From Smallanthus sonchifolius (taxonomy: Eukaryota; Streptophyta; Magnoliopsida; Asterales; Asteraceae): 64,000 nt of DNA. The notes under the pieces are model-generated. The model did no database searches. It was not told the DNA's origin and saw nothing but the letters and a program-made list of their open reading frames with translations. Where the stretch lies: NCBI GenBank assembly GCA_023525975.1, contig CM042028.1, positions 75,949,501-76,013,500 on the forward strand, read 5' to 3'. Within the stretch, counting starts at the first letter, position 1; every line of letters begins with the position of its first letter. This document shows positions 10,757 through 24,180 of this stretch, piece after piece. The position numbers and the translations under genes are program-made.

Positions 10757-13745
10757 TTTTTTTTTAACGGGATATTATAAATTACAAAAGAGCTAGCAAT
10801 GAGTTAGACAAAGTACAGACAAAAACACCAAACAAATACATTAAGTGCAAAGTGAAACAAAAAGAATCTAAGTCGCAAGATTAAATTGACACAATTTGTT
10901 CCAATCTATAGTAGAGAACCAGAAACCTCAAAACCTTAACTTCGTCCACGATCTTGAAAGGACAAACAACCTTGCCGTTGAAAGTGAAGTCATTTCTCGC
11001 ACGTCAAAGACACCCTAAATCAATGAGATGAATAGCACGAATAATCTTTTTCTGTGATACAGATGAGGGTGAGAAGACGTCCGAATCAAGGAGCTCACCA
11101 ACAGTTGAAACATTGTCCATAGAAATCTTTAACCAATAGAAAAGTTGAGACCATACAAGTTTAGCAATATCACAACTTACAAGCAAATGTTCACCGGTTT
11201 CTTCATGAAGGCCACATGCGACACATGCAAGGGAGGTTAAGAAGAGGCAACGTTTTGCAAGAGAATACTTAGTAGGAATTTTTTCGAATAGAGCACGCCA
11301 GGCAAAGAAATTGATTTTGATTGGAACAAAGTTATTTTAAACAAAACTTGAGCCGTAGGGAGGGAGGATATCATCTTCAATCAAAATCTGAATGGTAGCC
11401 GTGGAAAAAGCAGATGTTGTGTTGATTGTTAGACCAAGGTTGATAGACAATCTCTCCAAATCAACATAAATGGAAATCATATTTTTCCATACCCCGTAAA
11501 TGCTTGATCTATTAGGAAGGAAGTGAGAAGTATGAGTGTTATGATGAATTGCCAAAACCACTTTGAACCATAGCTTATGAGGCTCCTTTTTTGCTTTCCA
11601 CCACCATTTAGAAAGAAGAGTAAGGTTAGATACTCGAAGAGAACCTAAGCCCAATCCACCACGCTTTTTAGAGACCATTATCGAGTTCCAATTGTACCAA
11701 TGAATCTTCATGGTTGAATCGCTACCACAAGAAGCGTCTCCTAATCCTCTCCAAAGCATTAATAACATGCAATGGGGCCTTGTAGAGACAGAAAAAAAAA
11801 CAAGGGAAGACTACTTAGCACCGATTTGATAAGAGTTATATGACCCCCAAAAGACAGGACCTTAGCTTTCCAAGAGGAGAGTTTAGATTCAAAATATCAA
11901 TGGCATGCTTCCAATTCTTAATGTGATTCATATTAGATCCAACCGGAAGACCAAGATACATGAAGGGAAGTTTGCCAGCTTAACAATGAAGAAAGGAGAC
12001 CATTTCTGCCAGAGAGGATGGGTCCACACCGAGGCCAAACAAACGGCTTTTAGAGAAACTAACCTCTAGACCGGATGCTAAGAAGAAACAACATAGAAGT
12101 CTTACAAGGATCTTTAAGTTAGCCAAGGACCACTCTCCACTAAATATGGCATCATCGGGAAAAAAAGTGTGATAAAGAAGGGCCATCATTAGGGTCTTGA
12201 TCCCATGCAATAGGACGGTGTTTAGATAAGGATAAAGGATCAAGCTTCTTGGGAATTAAAGCAATAAAACAAGAGTTGCAACCGAAGCTAATAGTGCCAT
12301 GCTCGTGAAAATGTCCGTAATATCACTAAAGTCATCTTCAAGAAGATTCCAAAAAGATTTAATGAATTTAAAAGTAAATCCATCAGGCCTCGGCGCCTTC
12401 TCGCTACCACAATCCCACACCGCGAGTTAATTTCATTTTTAGTGAATGGAGAGACCAAAGACTAGGAGTCGGCTTGCGACAGCCTCTTGAACCTATCGGC
12501 CTTTAATTTCAACCGAGATACATGCGAGCAATCAAACTTCTTTTTAAAGAAGCAACAGACATTTGATTTTATGTTGCTAGGATTGTAAATCTATTTCTCC
12601 ATTAATTAATAAGTCATGAATCCTTCCTTTCACGATGTTTGAGTTGATAACACGATGAAAAAAGGAAGAATTTTCATCACCATCGATGGCCCATTTAATC
12701 CTAGCTTTTTGCATAAGATCACGTTTTATATCTTACTCCCATTCCAAGATAGATTTTTTCATTTCAATATGTTCAAGTCTCTCAATTTCTGATAAAGGCC
12801 TAGACTAGGCAAATGAGTCAAGAGTATCTAGGCGGAATAAGGCATCATCATGTTGAGCCAACTCAATTTGCCTCTCCACAAGAATAAATTCCTTAATGCG
12901 ATTTTGATGTTCTTTAACTTACATAGAAACCGTTTGTCGAGAGGCAGAGATGAATTCAAAGGAAGAGCCACGACCGACAGAACAATATCCTCAAACCCTA
13001 GCTTAAGAATCCAAGAGTTAAAGAATTTGAATGGAGAGGGACCAAAGTCAATTTAGAGGTAACAAGAATAAGTGGAGAATGATCAGAGCGGAGCCTAGGA
13101 AGGGACGATAGAGAAGCATACGACCAAAGGTTCATAAAGTCATCACGTACAAGGATGTGGTCAATTTTGCTCGCTTTAGAACCATCATCCGACATGTAGG
13201 TAAACTTTTTCCCACTTATGGAATATTCAAGGAGGCCGACATTATAAATAAAGTCGTTGAAGCATTTAGCCGACGACAAGCAAAAGGTAGAATTAAATCT
13301 CTCCTCTTGACTTCTAACTACATCGAAGTCATCCAGAAAAATCCAAATACCCGGATGAGTGTTTTTCATATGAAGGTCATCCCAAAGGGACCTTTTAAGA
13401 GAAGCATCCTGAGGGGAGGAGAGATATTATAAACGTAGAATATCTCAGTGAAGCCAAGTAAAAAGCCAAAGATCACCAAGTAATTTTGATGCTTGAAAGA
13501 TCCCTACAAGGAGAATAAACCAGAATCCCATAAGCATATGAGACCACCCGACCTACCGGTAGCATTAACAAATTCATAACAAAGATTAGACTTGTCCCAG
13601 AATTGAAAAAAAAATAATAATCTTGGAATGTCACAAAATTGAGACTCCTGTAAAGCAATGAAATTCAATTTGTACTTCTTTTTAAGATTTATGTTCCATC
13701 GTGATTTTCAATAGTCCCCCACACCTCTAATATTTAGTGATGAAT
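10757..13745 (-). mobile_element. degenerate L1-type LINE
   Basis: Minus-strand pieces appear in the right order but in shifting frames. Endonuclease comes first (about 13740-13050: LNIRGVG, QESQF, then LRSDHSPLIL, the conserved SDH motif, near 13080). A reverse transcriptase remnant follows near 12243-11980 (FPDDAIFSG...ASGLEVSFSKS, the region of the catalytic FADD). The C-terminal region with KRGGLGLGSLRVSNLTLLSK lies near 11660-11570. The zinc-finger-like tail lies near 11230-11000 (HLLVSCDIAKLVW). The 3' end at 10757 is a short A-tract on the minus strand. Many stops and frameshifts; it cannot move. Confidence 0.8.
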
Positions 13746-15928
13746 AATTCATTGAGAAATATTGTCACCTTCACCAATAATGGCCAGTCGAACTACATCA
13801 GAACAATCAGTCATGTTAAGACCCACACACTCACCAAGAATCATAGTAGCATACTAGTGAAGTCCATTACTAAAGGATGTTTAAAGAAAGTGGACCATGT
13901 TGAGAAGATATTTGTGAATGGAGGTTCAAAGTCCAAATTGGAGTAAACTCAAGTGTGTTTTTGTTGAGTAAATTTTAACACAATTGTGATTGGTGGAACA
14001 CAAACAATGAGATCTATAATGGGAACTCTTGCCTTTCTTTCTATTCCAAATTGGAGTTTAAAGTCCTCTTTGCATGCCCAACACCCAACCCATTAATAAT
14101 TATATGATTTTTCTTAAATGAATATTAATTATTTAAATTTGATCATTGTTCTGAAATTTAAATTTTTAGCATTACTTTTTTGGTTATTGATTGTTGATTA
14201 TATATTTATTATTTCTCATTACCTATATATAAAGTTAACATAACATTAAAAGTTATAATCTATACAAAATATAACATCTTAAAAATCTTGTTGGGCCATT
14301 TAAAATGAGTTTATTATGCAATATGATTTTTATTATTCATTGATATTTGTTATTAGTAAGTATTATAATTTAACTAATTTACTGAAAGAATTTAAAGTAA
14401 AAGTTAAATATTTTAAAATGTAAAATAAACATAAACAGTTAAATATAAAACACACCCATACTAGTTAAACTACATATGGATGCACATTTGTCCCGCAATC
14501 ATAATTAGTTCACTTTTAAATGCAAGTTGTTCTTTGAAAAGACGGATTATGTAGAACACGGGTTTTATGGAAAGTTATTAGAGTTAGACTACTGTCGATT
14601 ACTATAGGTTTTCAGTTTTCACGAGAATCAAAGGACGGCGTTTGTTAAAGATTAGTTATTAAAACTCAAAAAAGAAAGTTGAAAAGCAATGTGAGGTTGT
14701 CTCGTGACTAGAAGTCTTGTCGAATGAACACAACTTCCTCGTGTCAACCATCTTTTGGTTTGTGACATGAAATGTCATTTTCTTAGGTGAAATGTGATCA
14801 TTTGGTTATACTATTTACTTGAAATCAAGGTATCGTAGGACGTGGTTAAATAAAAAAATATGGATTATTATAAGTATTTACTTTGATTTTAGTGTATTAT
14901 CTTAATGATCTAATTCAAACAATTGTTATGACGAAGAGGACAGAAAGTTAAAGAAAAGTGAGAAGTTCATGTGGAGATTAATTATAGTCACTTTCGTTTG
15001 AAAAGTCGTATCAAAAAATATAATCAAGACTTAAAATATATGAAAATATGTACATATCGGATTTTCAAAAACTAGGTAATTTGTACTTCACATTTATAAA
15101 ATTTACATGTCAAACTCGGTTTGTGATTTTTCAATCTCAAGTTTGATTCATTTTTTATTTATTAATTATTTAATCAATTTATTCATATATGTTTATAATT
15201 ATTTTTTAATTAAAACTTTTGTAGATAACATAATATATACTATATAATTCTTTTTATCATAATTTTATGTATAATTTAATTATTATGTAAACATATGTTT
15301 AATATATTTAATAAAAACTGTATAAATAATAGGCTAGTTAAGGCTCACGAGCCTAGCCAAACTCAATATTTGAAGCTTGTGCTCGAGCTCATTATTAAAT
15401 GAGTCTCAATATAAGCTCGAGCTAATTTAAGTTATGTTCATTTCAGTTCAAGCGTTTATCGAGCCAGTCGAGAGTGCTCAAGAGCGGCCCGTCTCATTTA
15501 CACCCCTACTTTTAGTGAAATAAAATTCAATCGTCGAACACTTAGAAACATGTTATTTTAAAACTAACTTCTCATAAAAATAAATTACTAAAGCATATAG
15601 TTTTGTTTGTTATTATGATGAACTAAAGACTTTTTTCTAGTTGTTCGGCTGATCGGTATATAACGTCTTGATCAATCTAATAGTGAACGACCATTAAATT
15701 AATAGGATAAATTGAGGAAGGTAAAGATGGTTAATAAAAAAATAATTAACTAAATTTCATGTTGGCCGAAAGTGAGTCGTTGATGAATAAGAATATGTAT
15801 GTGTGCCTATAATCAATCATCAAAGGAAAAGAAACGTGTGTTGTGAATTGTGAAAGTGCCAAATTTGATGGTGACCCTTTACTAAATATACACCCTTTAA
15901 ATCCTTTAATCCTTATCATATAACCATT
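13746..15928. other. intergenic DNA without recognised genes
   Basis: AT-rich. A GC-richer patch at 15330-15515 with inverted GAGCTCGAGC-type words resembles the inside of small plant DNA transposons; a similar piece occurs at 40411-40500. No borders could be fixed. Confidence 0.5.
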
Positions 15929-16360
15929 TTTTTTAACGACAGAAATTTCATAAAAAAACAAACTAGCAAGAAGTTAGAGAGAAGAACATACACCATAAAG
16001 ATAAAAACTACAAGCCACTTTAAGGCCTAAACAACATGAAGTTTAAATTGAAATTGCACGAAAAGTACCAATCAAGGCTTTTAAGTTTAGCTCAGTTCTT
16101 CACCCAAAGGAAAGGCATCACCTTGATCTCTTCCACGATTTTTTGCACCGAAATGGCTTTGTTACTATGACCCATTTCATTTCTAGTTTTTCAAATGCAC
16201 CAACATGTAGTGAGAGAGATTGCATTAGTTATCTTCTTAAATGCTTTACAACCCAGAATGCTTTTGTGGAGGTCCAAAAGATCTCTAGAGGAGAAAGCAA
16301 AGATGTGGGGGATCTTGTACCAAGAGGATATTTTTTGTCAAACCGAAAGGGCAAAAGAAC
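15929..16360 (-). mobile_element. 5'-truncated LINE 3' end
   Basis: The A-tract end at 15929 and the layout match the 3' end of the LINE at 10757. Upstream on the minus strand is a C-terminal LINE segment, AISLTTCWCI...KTRNEM, continuing into VQKIVEEIKVMPFLWVKN. Frames are broken. Typical of incomplete target-primed reverse transcription. Confidence 0.65.
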
Positions 16361-18172
16361 AGGAGGTGAGTAATGGGGGATTACTAAAATTTTTAGGGTC
16401 GGTTGAGTAGTGATATATAACTTGCATATAACACTAAAATTTTTTCATTGAGGGGCAATCAGGGGGCTATTTAAAAATTTTATGGGGGACGATCGAGATT
16501 TTAATGCGTAATTAACACTAATTTTTTTTTCATGAAGGGCGACTGCCCCCCCATAGTTCCTTGGTAGGTCCGCCAGTGGTAGTCGGTTGGCGGTGCCGAC
16601 CGGTGGTTGGTGGTGGCGGGGTGGTCAGCAGCAGCGGACACGCGGGTGGCGATCTGGTGGTAGGTGGTGGTGGCAACGGCGGCGGCAAGGGGGTTTATTA
16701 TGTGGGTGGCCGTCGGGTAGCGGTGACGAGTGGTTGGTTGTGGCGGGGTGGTCGAGTGGCGGCATGGCCAGTGGTGGGGGTGGTTGATGGCAGGGGCGGC
16801 GGCGGGAGGGGGGTCGGTGGCGGCGGTTGATTAGGGCCGACGGTGACGGGGCGACGACATTCGGTCGGTGGTGGTGATAGTGATAGATTCGAATTACTTT
16901 ATAATTGTTTTGTCATTCAAATGGATTAGGAATTCAAATTCCTTTAATAGATAGTTTCTTTAAATTCCAAATCTTTTGCACAAATTAAAATTTCATATCT
17001 AATTCCTTAAAATTCTAATTTATTCAAAAACATTACGCGAACCAAACATCCCTTAAGTTTTTGAAAAGAATTCTCATGCCTCTGTTTAAGCATTATTTAT
17101 TGTAGCAAACTCTTAAACTCGCTTATTACTAACAACCTAAAAAACTGAGGTCGATGGTCACTCACAATCCACCGACCAAAGTTTAATAATTGCCCTTTGA
17201 CTTTCTCAATTTTCCTTAACGGCCCCAACTTTATTAATTTTCAAATATACTTCTCAAGTTTATAAAGTTTCAGTTTTACCCTTACACATAATTGTAAACT
17301 CTACCCTTTAAATTTCTTAACTCTCAAGTTTATCTCTCAAATTTCTTTTCTTTTTTCTTTAATTTTTTTTATGTTCGTTTGTCAAAATTATTTTTTTTCT
17401 ACTTTGGTTTTGTTTTTACTTTATTAGTAACTTTTTTTACGAATTTGTCGTTTCAATGTTAACTCTTATTCGCGCCGTAATTTATCTATTTTTCGATCTC
17501 TATGACTGAGTCGTGTCAACTTTATACGTTTGTTTTATGTACTTAGTCACGTTATTGTTGTCGCTGCAATGCGCGTAACGAGGTTCACGAACCTGCAACA
17601 TCGCGTGGGCTTTAAATATGTACTTAAACACATTAATATTACCGTACGGTCCCGCCGTAACACGCGGGTCATATTTTTTGGTTCCACTTAAAAAGCCACA
17701 TACATCTAAAATTCCAATTTTTTCACTTGTGATACATTATCTTTAAAATCACCAGAAACTATAGTGTATTCACTAGTAAGTGTATAGTTTTCGAACTGCA
17801 TTGTACTCACTAAATAATAATTATGATTCATATATGTTTCGTTTAAGTCATTTAATTTTAAATTTTTTTAATAATTTATACATAAATTTTACAAGATTGA
17901 AACATCTAATGAAAGTTAAATATCTTTAAAAGAAAAAAAATACTTTAACTAACTTTAGTCGAACACTTGGTTACTGATTAGTTTCCTTTATTTTTTCAAC
18001 ATGTAACTTTTAATTGATTATGTGACTTTAGTTTATTTTTATTTACTTTCTATTAATTCATTCCAATTTACATCACCTAGTTTTTTAAACTTTTTCTCTA
18101 TTCATGTGTAAGACAAGATAAAGGGCACATCAGGACCACATGATTAGTTTAAGGAAAATGCAAATCAAATAC
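16361..18172. other. low-complexity and AT-rich DNA, no supported gene
   Basis: 16561-16860 is a G-rich GGTGGTGGCGG block whose Gly/Arg/Trp frames show no protein motif. Near 17035-17056 GCGAACCAAACATCCCTTAA looks like the right end of a Tourist-type MITE, its left end unseen. A CCCGCCGTAACACGCGGG hairpin at 17653 recalls Helitron 3' hairpins but lacks a following CTRR. Confidence 0.5.
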
Positions 18173-18177
18173 CAAAA

Positions 18178-19998
18178 TATAACACACTACTTTTAAAACA
18201 CCGGTTAATATAAATAATTACACACGTGGAAGCATTTATCCCAAGAATTTTTTTTTATATCTTCGCGTGTCGCGAAGAACTAGGACCCTCCCTTCGCGTG
18301 CCGCGAGGGAGTTCCAAAAAGGCAGGTCCGGGTATTCAGGTCTTCGCGTGTCGCGAAGACCACCCCAAGAATTTCGCGTGGCGCGAAAACCTTCTGCAGG
18401 CAGAAAGTTTAGAGACCTGTGCAATTTTTCATACTTGACCATTTTTCTAACTTTTTCATTTCAACCAAACACCAAAACCTCCTAAATACTTGGGTTTTGA
18501 CCAAAAACACGTCAACAACATGTAAATACATCAAAACACAATTTGCGTATCAAATTTACATTCATATAAGGGGTTTTTAATTACCACCAAAATACATAAA
18601 CTCATACGAGAATCCCACCAAAAGCATTGGACTTGACTTGACTACATCGGAGCTTTTCCTACATAATCACATAAACATAACACTATTAGTAATGAAGATA
18701 AAACATAACAAACAAGTAAATTCTACTTGTTTCACTCATTTGACCCGTTTCTACCCAATTTGTCATTAGGCCATATATCACTTGCATATTCACCAATAAG
18801 TTTCACCTTTTTCGTTTCACATTCATGCTATGTACATTTCCATTTCCATTATGACACATAGGCCATAACTTCATCACCACATTTCCATTATGATTCTTAG
18901 ATCATAACTTCATATTCACATATCCATTACGGTCCTTAGACCATAACTCCATATCCACATTTCCATTATAGTATAAAAACTATAACTACATTTCATTCAC
19001 TTATTCATTCACTTTCATACACATTCATAACACATAACACATTATGTCATTTAACACATTATGCATACAACATTACATACAACACAATTTATCATCAATA
19101 ACTAAGTAATGGCTAAAGCACTTACCTTATGGATTTGAAGGTCCCGATTCCACTTCACGTTTTGCAATTTGATTATCTAAACATATTCATCTAGTTTAGT
19201 AATCCATCATACACCAAAAATTACATTTTAATTGGGTTCACAACCCAATTTCCTATTGCCAACCCAAACTGGCCCGTTTGAGTTATACTTATATCCAAAC
19301 ACCCTCTTTCAATCCAAACTCACCTACTTGAGTTTCTCATTCAAAAATTACTATTAAGTTAATTTGGTGTTTGTTCAAGTGTCTAACATCCTATAAACAC
19401 TTAATCAACATTAATTTATTATCTTATCATCATAATCCAAAAACCCCCAATTTCCCATATGAACCCTAACTTCTCATAATCAAAATCAAAGGGTTCTAGG
19501 ATGTTAATCATCATTCTTTACCTTTAGTTTAGCTAGATTATCATCAATCTAACACCAATTTACCACATGCATTCAAATTTTTGGATTTTACCCAAAACCC
19601 ACCAAGAACACATCAATGGTGGAATCAAAAGGATGATTAACACTTACTTGATGTTAGGAAGGTGTTGTGTGAGTCAAAACCTTCACGAATTCAAGCTCAA
19701 AAGCACGATTTAGCTCCAACTCCTCTTTTCTCCTTTTTCTCTCTTGCAAACATCGACCAACACACACACAAAATGACCCAATTTTGACTTCACTAAGTCA
19801 AATATGGCACATTTTCCATATTTACAAGTTTAGCCCCTTATCTTCCATTTCATCCACTTTCATTCTATAATTAGTTAAAAACTAATATAACCCCATTACT
19901 AACTTGAAACCCACTTGTTTCTAAAATATTATTTTCACCATAATATTTATTAGAATATTTATTTATTTATAACGAAACCCTGATTTTGGTTCGTTACA
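18178..19998 (-). repeat. solo LTR of a gypsy-type element, with 5-bp target duplication
   Basis: Flanked by CAAAA at 18173-18177 and 19999-20003. The minus strand starts TGTAACGAACCAAAATCAGGG, a common gypsy LTR start; its other end has become ...GTGTTATA (expected ...CA), a single change. No internal domain is attached, so this is a solo LTR left by LTR-LTR recombination. Four GC-rich hairpins lie near one end (18261-18388). Confidence 0.75.
18261..18388. repeat. four perfect short hairpins, TTCGCG-TGN-CGCGAA type
   Basis: Units at 18261-18277, 18292-18308, 18342-18358 and 18372-18388. Three are 7-bp stems with a 3-base loop (CTTCGCGTGTCGCGAAG twice, TTTCGCGTGGCGCGAAA once). Unit 2 has compensated ends. 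They sit in the transcribed end of the solo LTR and are far more GC-rich than their surroundings. Confidence 0.8.
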
Positions 19999-20003
19999 CA
20001 AAA

Positions 20004-20640
20004 CTTAATAAATAATAATAATAATAATAATACAAGTTCGTATATGGCATTACTAGTAACTACAAGATGTATCTTAAACTTTTAAACTATGTAGAAATTT
20101 CCTAAATTGACCAATTATGATCATCGACCGTCTTTTTACACTAATTATGTGTTGTGGTTGCACTGAATGTGCGGAGAAGGGTAGTTCGCCGCTGTAGGGG
20201 GCGGTGTTGCCACACCCGCTGCAGTTCCACGTTACCCTCAACCCACTGCAACTTTGTTGAATCGTTGGTTTTTTACGAGAAATGCAACGTTAATCCACCG
20301 CAGTTTTAGTATTGTGCGGCGACCCAACAGGGGGCGGTGTTGTCACGTGCCGCCACCACTCCACGTCATCACCTTCACCGTGGGTTCGGAAAAATCATTA
20401 CACATAACCTAACTAAGTAAACCAAGTCTAAACCGCATATATAAACAACTTTCACAATCCTAACATTTTCATTAACATATACATTGATCAATATACGGTA
20501 ATCATAAATATTATTTCTAAATACAAACAATATTTGTCATATAAAATTTATATACAAACACAAGGGCCTAAAATTACTTTATTAAAATAAATTTATTACT
20601 ATTACATTTATTTTGACTATTTATATTTTTACATAAAAAA
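20004..20640. other. intergenic DNA, no gene seen
   Basis: (AAT)n microsatellite at 20008-20031. A GC-richer stretch at 20150-20390 repeats GGGGGCGGTGTTGCCAC-like words in two imperfect copies. No coding support. Confidence 0.5.
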
Positions 20641-23600
20641 GAGTAAACTTCAGAAGTTCATGTGGTTTGGTCTAATTCTCTATTTTAGTCCGTTAGTTTT
20701 AATTTTTCTTTTTTAGTCACTGTGGTTTCATTTTTGTCTCAATTAAACCCACACCTCTAACATCGTTTGTTTTTTTCTGTTAACTATTTGTTAAAAGACA
20801 AAAATACCATTGTTATTAAAAAAAATAACAAAAGACAAAAATATCCACCACCACAATCTTTCTTCTCCATAAAAACCCTAAAATTTACATAAACCTCCAT
20901 TGTCACCACCACCTCCACCTCCACCTCCACCTCCATTGTCACCACTCACCACCATCGACAAAAAATCCGGCCACCACCTCGTTTTTTCGGCTAGGCCACC
21001 AACACACCACCTCCGTTCACTACACCGCCACCTAAACAAGATCTGGTCAAACACCGCCACCTAAATGAGATCTGGCCACCATGTAACATCCCGAAATTTT
21101 ACGATAAAGAATAAACGACGGTTTACGGGAAAAGAAATAAAGAAGAATAAAGGAATAGCGGGCTCGAGGAGAAACGGGCTTGGCTCCCACGGGCCGAAGG
21201 GGAGCCCAGCTATATAAACCACAAATCAGAAACCCACCCCATTAGTCATCTTCTTCACTACAACCTAGATAGAGAGACTAGAGAGAGAAAGCTCCAAAGA
21301 TCCACCCGAGGCCTACGAATTTCTCTAGATCGTTGCTGGAACACTCCTAAGGACCGAAGACGAAGGATTCAAGCGAAAACAGGTAACAAACCGTTCTCAG
21401 AATCAACTTTTAGATTTGAAAGTGGGTTTTAGGGTTTCAAGTGGGTTTTCAATCAAAGATGGGATTTTTACGTATGGTTTGGCTTAAAAGGTATATATCT
21501 GGCTTCATGAGATCTAGATATAAGTTTTGGACGTAAAAAGATCGAAGCTTGGATCAAAAACGAAGAACTTGATCAAGGATAGTTGAATCGTCCAAAAAGT
21601 CCATGAATGGTCCGAAAACTGTTAATCGTCCGAAAAATATTTTCGGACGGCATGATTTTGGACAGATGTTTTCGAACGAGATAGTTCTCGGACGGGAGAT
21701 TTCAAACGAAAAGAGTTTTCGGACAATTGTTTTCAAACGAAATAGTCAATGATTAAAAGATATTTTAACAGGTTAGTTTTCGGTCGAAAAGAGATTTCGA
21801 CCAAGAAAGATTTCGACCGAAAAAGATTTCAATTGAATAAGATTTCGGATGAAAAGATTTTCGAATGAAACCTATAGGTTATAACCATGTTTCATTCGTG
21901 ACCTTTGACAGATTTGTAGCATTCCACATAGCTTGAAGTTTCCATGCTAAGTGAGATAGAACCAGTAGAAGTCAGGTGAGTTCTTATTGCCCTTTTTCCT
22001 AAACGGTTTTGGGCTGGCATGCATACTGTTAAAGAGATAGTTTTCAAAGTTAAAGAATATTTTATAAGCATTGTATATTTTTATAAAATGAAAGACAAAG
22101 TATAGTATTTTATAAAATGTTATTTTTATAAAATGAAAGAGAAAGACATAGTTTTTTTTATATAAAAAGGTTATTTTTATGAAAAGAAAGGTAAAGTGTT
22201 AAAGAGAATAGTTACTATCTTTGAAATATAATTTGTAAAGAAAGTAGAGAGTTAAAGTAAAGAAAGGCAAAGAAGCTGCACTCCGATGTAGCTTGACAGT
22301 AACAGTGACAGATGTCATATTATATACTTATGTGATAATATGTGTTATTTGTTTATGTGTTATGTGTTTTAATGGTTTTATATTATGTGACATAGTATAA
22401 TTGCATTGTAGTTGCAAAGTAAAAAGTCCTGCAGGCAAGCAAAGTAGAAAGTCTCACCTTGATGTGTGAGCAGGCAAAGGAGTCTTCACTTCGGTGTAAG
22501 CGAGAAAGTCCCACCCTGAGGTGTGGGCACAACAAAGTAAAAGTCTTACCCTGAGGCGTAAGCGAGCAAAGGGATCTTGCCCTCGGGTAATGATTCATGT
22601 GTGATAGTTAAAGTATGTTATAGTTATTTGTCATGTACGAGTGAAATGTAAAGTTGCAAAGAGTAAAGGAGGACACCTTAATCGGTTACCTCAAAAGTAC
22701 AGTCTTAACGAAAGATATAACATAACAGTTTTATAATTGTCAGGATGCAAAGTTTTAAAGTAAAGTTAAAGTGTTTTCAAAGAAAGTGAAAGTAAAGCTT
22801 ATTTTATTTTTATAAAACTAAGCTACCTAAAAGAAAGTTTTATAGTTTAAAGTAAAGATAGAACTCACTAACGTTAGCTGACTTTTAGTATGCATGACAG
22901 GTAGAATAGGTAAAGAGAAAGTAAAGTAAAGGAGCCGTGAGGGCTGGATAGCATGGACATCGGGCTGCAGCACTGAAGACTGGCATTTCTAATCCTGATA
23001 GTTCATGTTATAGACAATGATTACATTATCGTTTATTGAATGTTTTAATTTAAAGACTTCCGTTGTAATAGATTCTGATTTTCGGTTTAAGAACTATGTT
23101 TGTTATGTTTTGTGCCAACTATGAGATGTACCCGGTTTGGGGTGTTTCACACCACCATTCTTTACCCTCTCTCTACCAGCATCAAGAGTTCCAGATCTGA
23201 AATTCGAGGAGGAGGTGGATGAAACCGGCATGGATTCAAGAACGATGATTCCATCTTCTTATCCACCGGAAGCAGCTTCTGTAACGAGAACCTAAACCAG
23301 AGGAGAGCAGCTTCTACAGGTGATGGTGTATTTATGCCTCAACCAGAACTAGAGGAGAGCACTCCATGGAGCCGGTCACTCCATTTCTTGTCGACTTCTT
23401 CCGGCGGCACCTCCACCTCCACTCCACATCCACCTCTCTCTGTAACAAAACCCTTAAACCCAGATTCAGAAAACCCTAAAACTTTCCCCTTCTTTTTCTC
23501 AAAATTCTTGAAAGACCCATCGCCAATTTCACCCTCCAAACCCACCACCGATTTGGGCTTTTTACTTCCAGTGGTGAGGTGAGGTTTAAGCTTCCAGTGG

Positions 23601-23976
23601 TGAATTTCTTGGTTGCCGGATCCGATGGTGGGTACAGAGGCTAAAGAGAAAAGGCGATGATAGTAGGGGTGGCGGTGGTGGCGATGGTGGGGGTGTGGTG
23701 GTGACAGTGGAGGCGGTGTGGAGTGCTGAAGCTATCTTCTGAGTATATAAAATGAGTTTATAAAATATTACACAAATGATCCTTCAACTATTGAATTAGG
23801 TTAAGGGTATTTTCGTCTTTTCACCTTAACTTAACAGAATAAATGGATGGAGGTTAGTGGGTTGGCTAAAAATGAGACAAATGGAAAAACTATTGGATGT
23901 AAATCTGAATTTTTAAACTATTGAACTAAAAACGAGAATTAGCTCAAACCACATGGACTAAAACCGGAGTTTACTC
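20641..23976. mobile_element. Mutator-like terminal-inverted-repeat element, later split by a solo LTR
   Basis: The left end GAGTAAACTTCAGAAG...CATGTGGTTTGG matches the reverse complement of the right end ...CCACATGGACTAAAACCGGAGTTTACTC, and the arms stay alignable for about 150 bp. Flanks are A-rich (ACATAAAAAA / TAAAAAAAA), so a 9-bp duplication is possible but not provable. Internal non-LTR DNA (20840-21076 and 23155-23750) has long GC-richer, CCACC-rich segments with short open frames (23334-23582, Pro/Ser-rich, unrecognised). It may contain captured gene DNA. No MULE transposase. Confidence 0.6.
21082..23149 (+). repeat. solo gypsy LTR, 2068 bp, with 5-bp target duplication
   Basis: Exact CACCA duplication at 21077-21081 and 23150-23154. 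Starts TGTAACATCCCG and ends GGGGTGTTTCA. TATATAAACC at 21211-21220 is a plausible TATA box. Downstream, 21600-21870 repeats degenerate TTTTCGAACGAAA / TTCGGACGG dyads. 22410-22590 holds several copies of a roughly 45-bp unit around GTCTYACCYTGAGGYGTRAGC. No internal domains remain. Confidence 0.85.
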
Positions 23977-24060
23977 TAAAAAAAAAAAAACAAGGGAAGC
24001 GGTTGTAAATTTGGGTCTATTCAATATTCATTTATGTTGAAGGAATTCCTTCCAATTTTC

Positions 24061-24070
24061 ACTATAAAAC
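24061..24070 (+). promoter_or_regulatory. probable TATA box of the GS1 gene
   Basis: CTATAAAAC lies about 40 bp before the GS1 ATG at 24107, so the 5' leader would be very short. The inverted-repeat element ending at 23976 lies only about 85 bp upstream, leaving little native promoter. Confidence 0.5.
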
Positions 24071-24106
24071 CTTGCACTCCCTTTATTCACCTAACACGGA
24101 GAGAAA

Positions 24107-24180
24107 ATGTCGACGTTGACAGATTTCATGAATCTCAACATCTCCACCGTTCATCACAAGTTCATTGCCGAGTACATTTG
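24107..24180 (+). other. GLN1: GS1 exon 1
   Basis: Encodes MSTLTDFMNLNISTVHHKFI then AEYI and two bases of a Trp codon, the usual GS1 N-terminus. The donor is GTCAGT at 24181. The next exon lies 12.7 kb away. Confidence 0.88.

Noticed and set aside
16561..16830. Open frame of 89 codons, Gly/Arg-rich
   Set aside because: Product of GGTGG low complexity with overlapping frames; no domain or codon signal.
17560..17700. Helitron 3' end at a CCCGCC...GCGGG hairpin
   Set aside because: No CTRR terminus or partner 5' end.
18226..18485. Three overlapping 70-codon frames
   Set aside because: Created by the GC-rich hairpin array inside a solo LTR.
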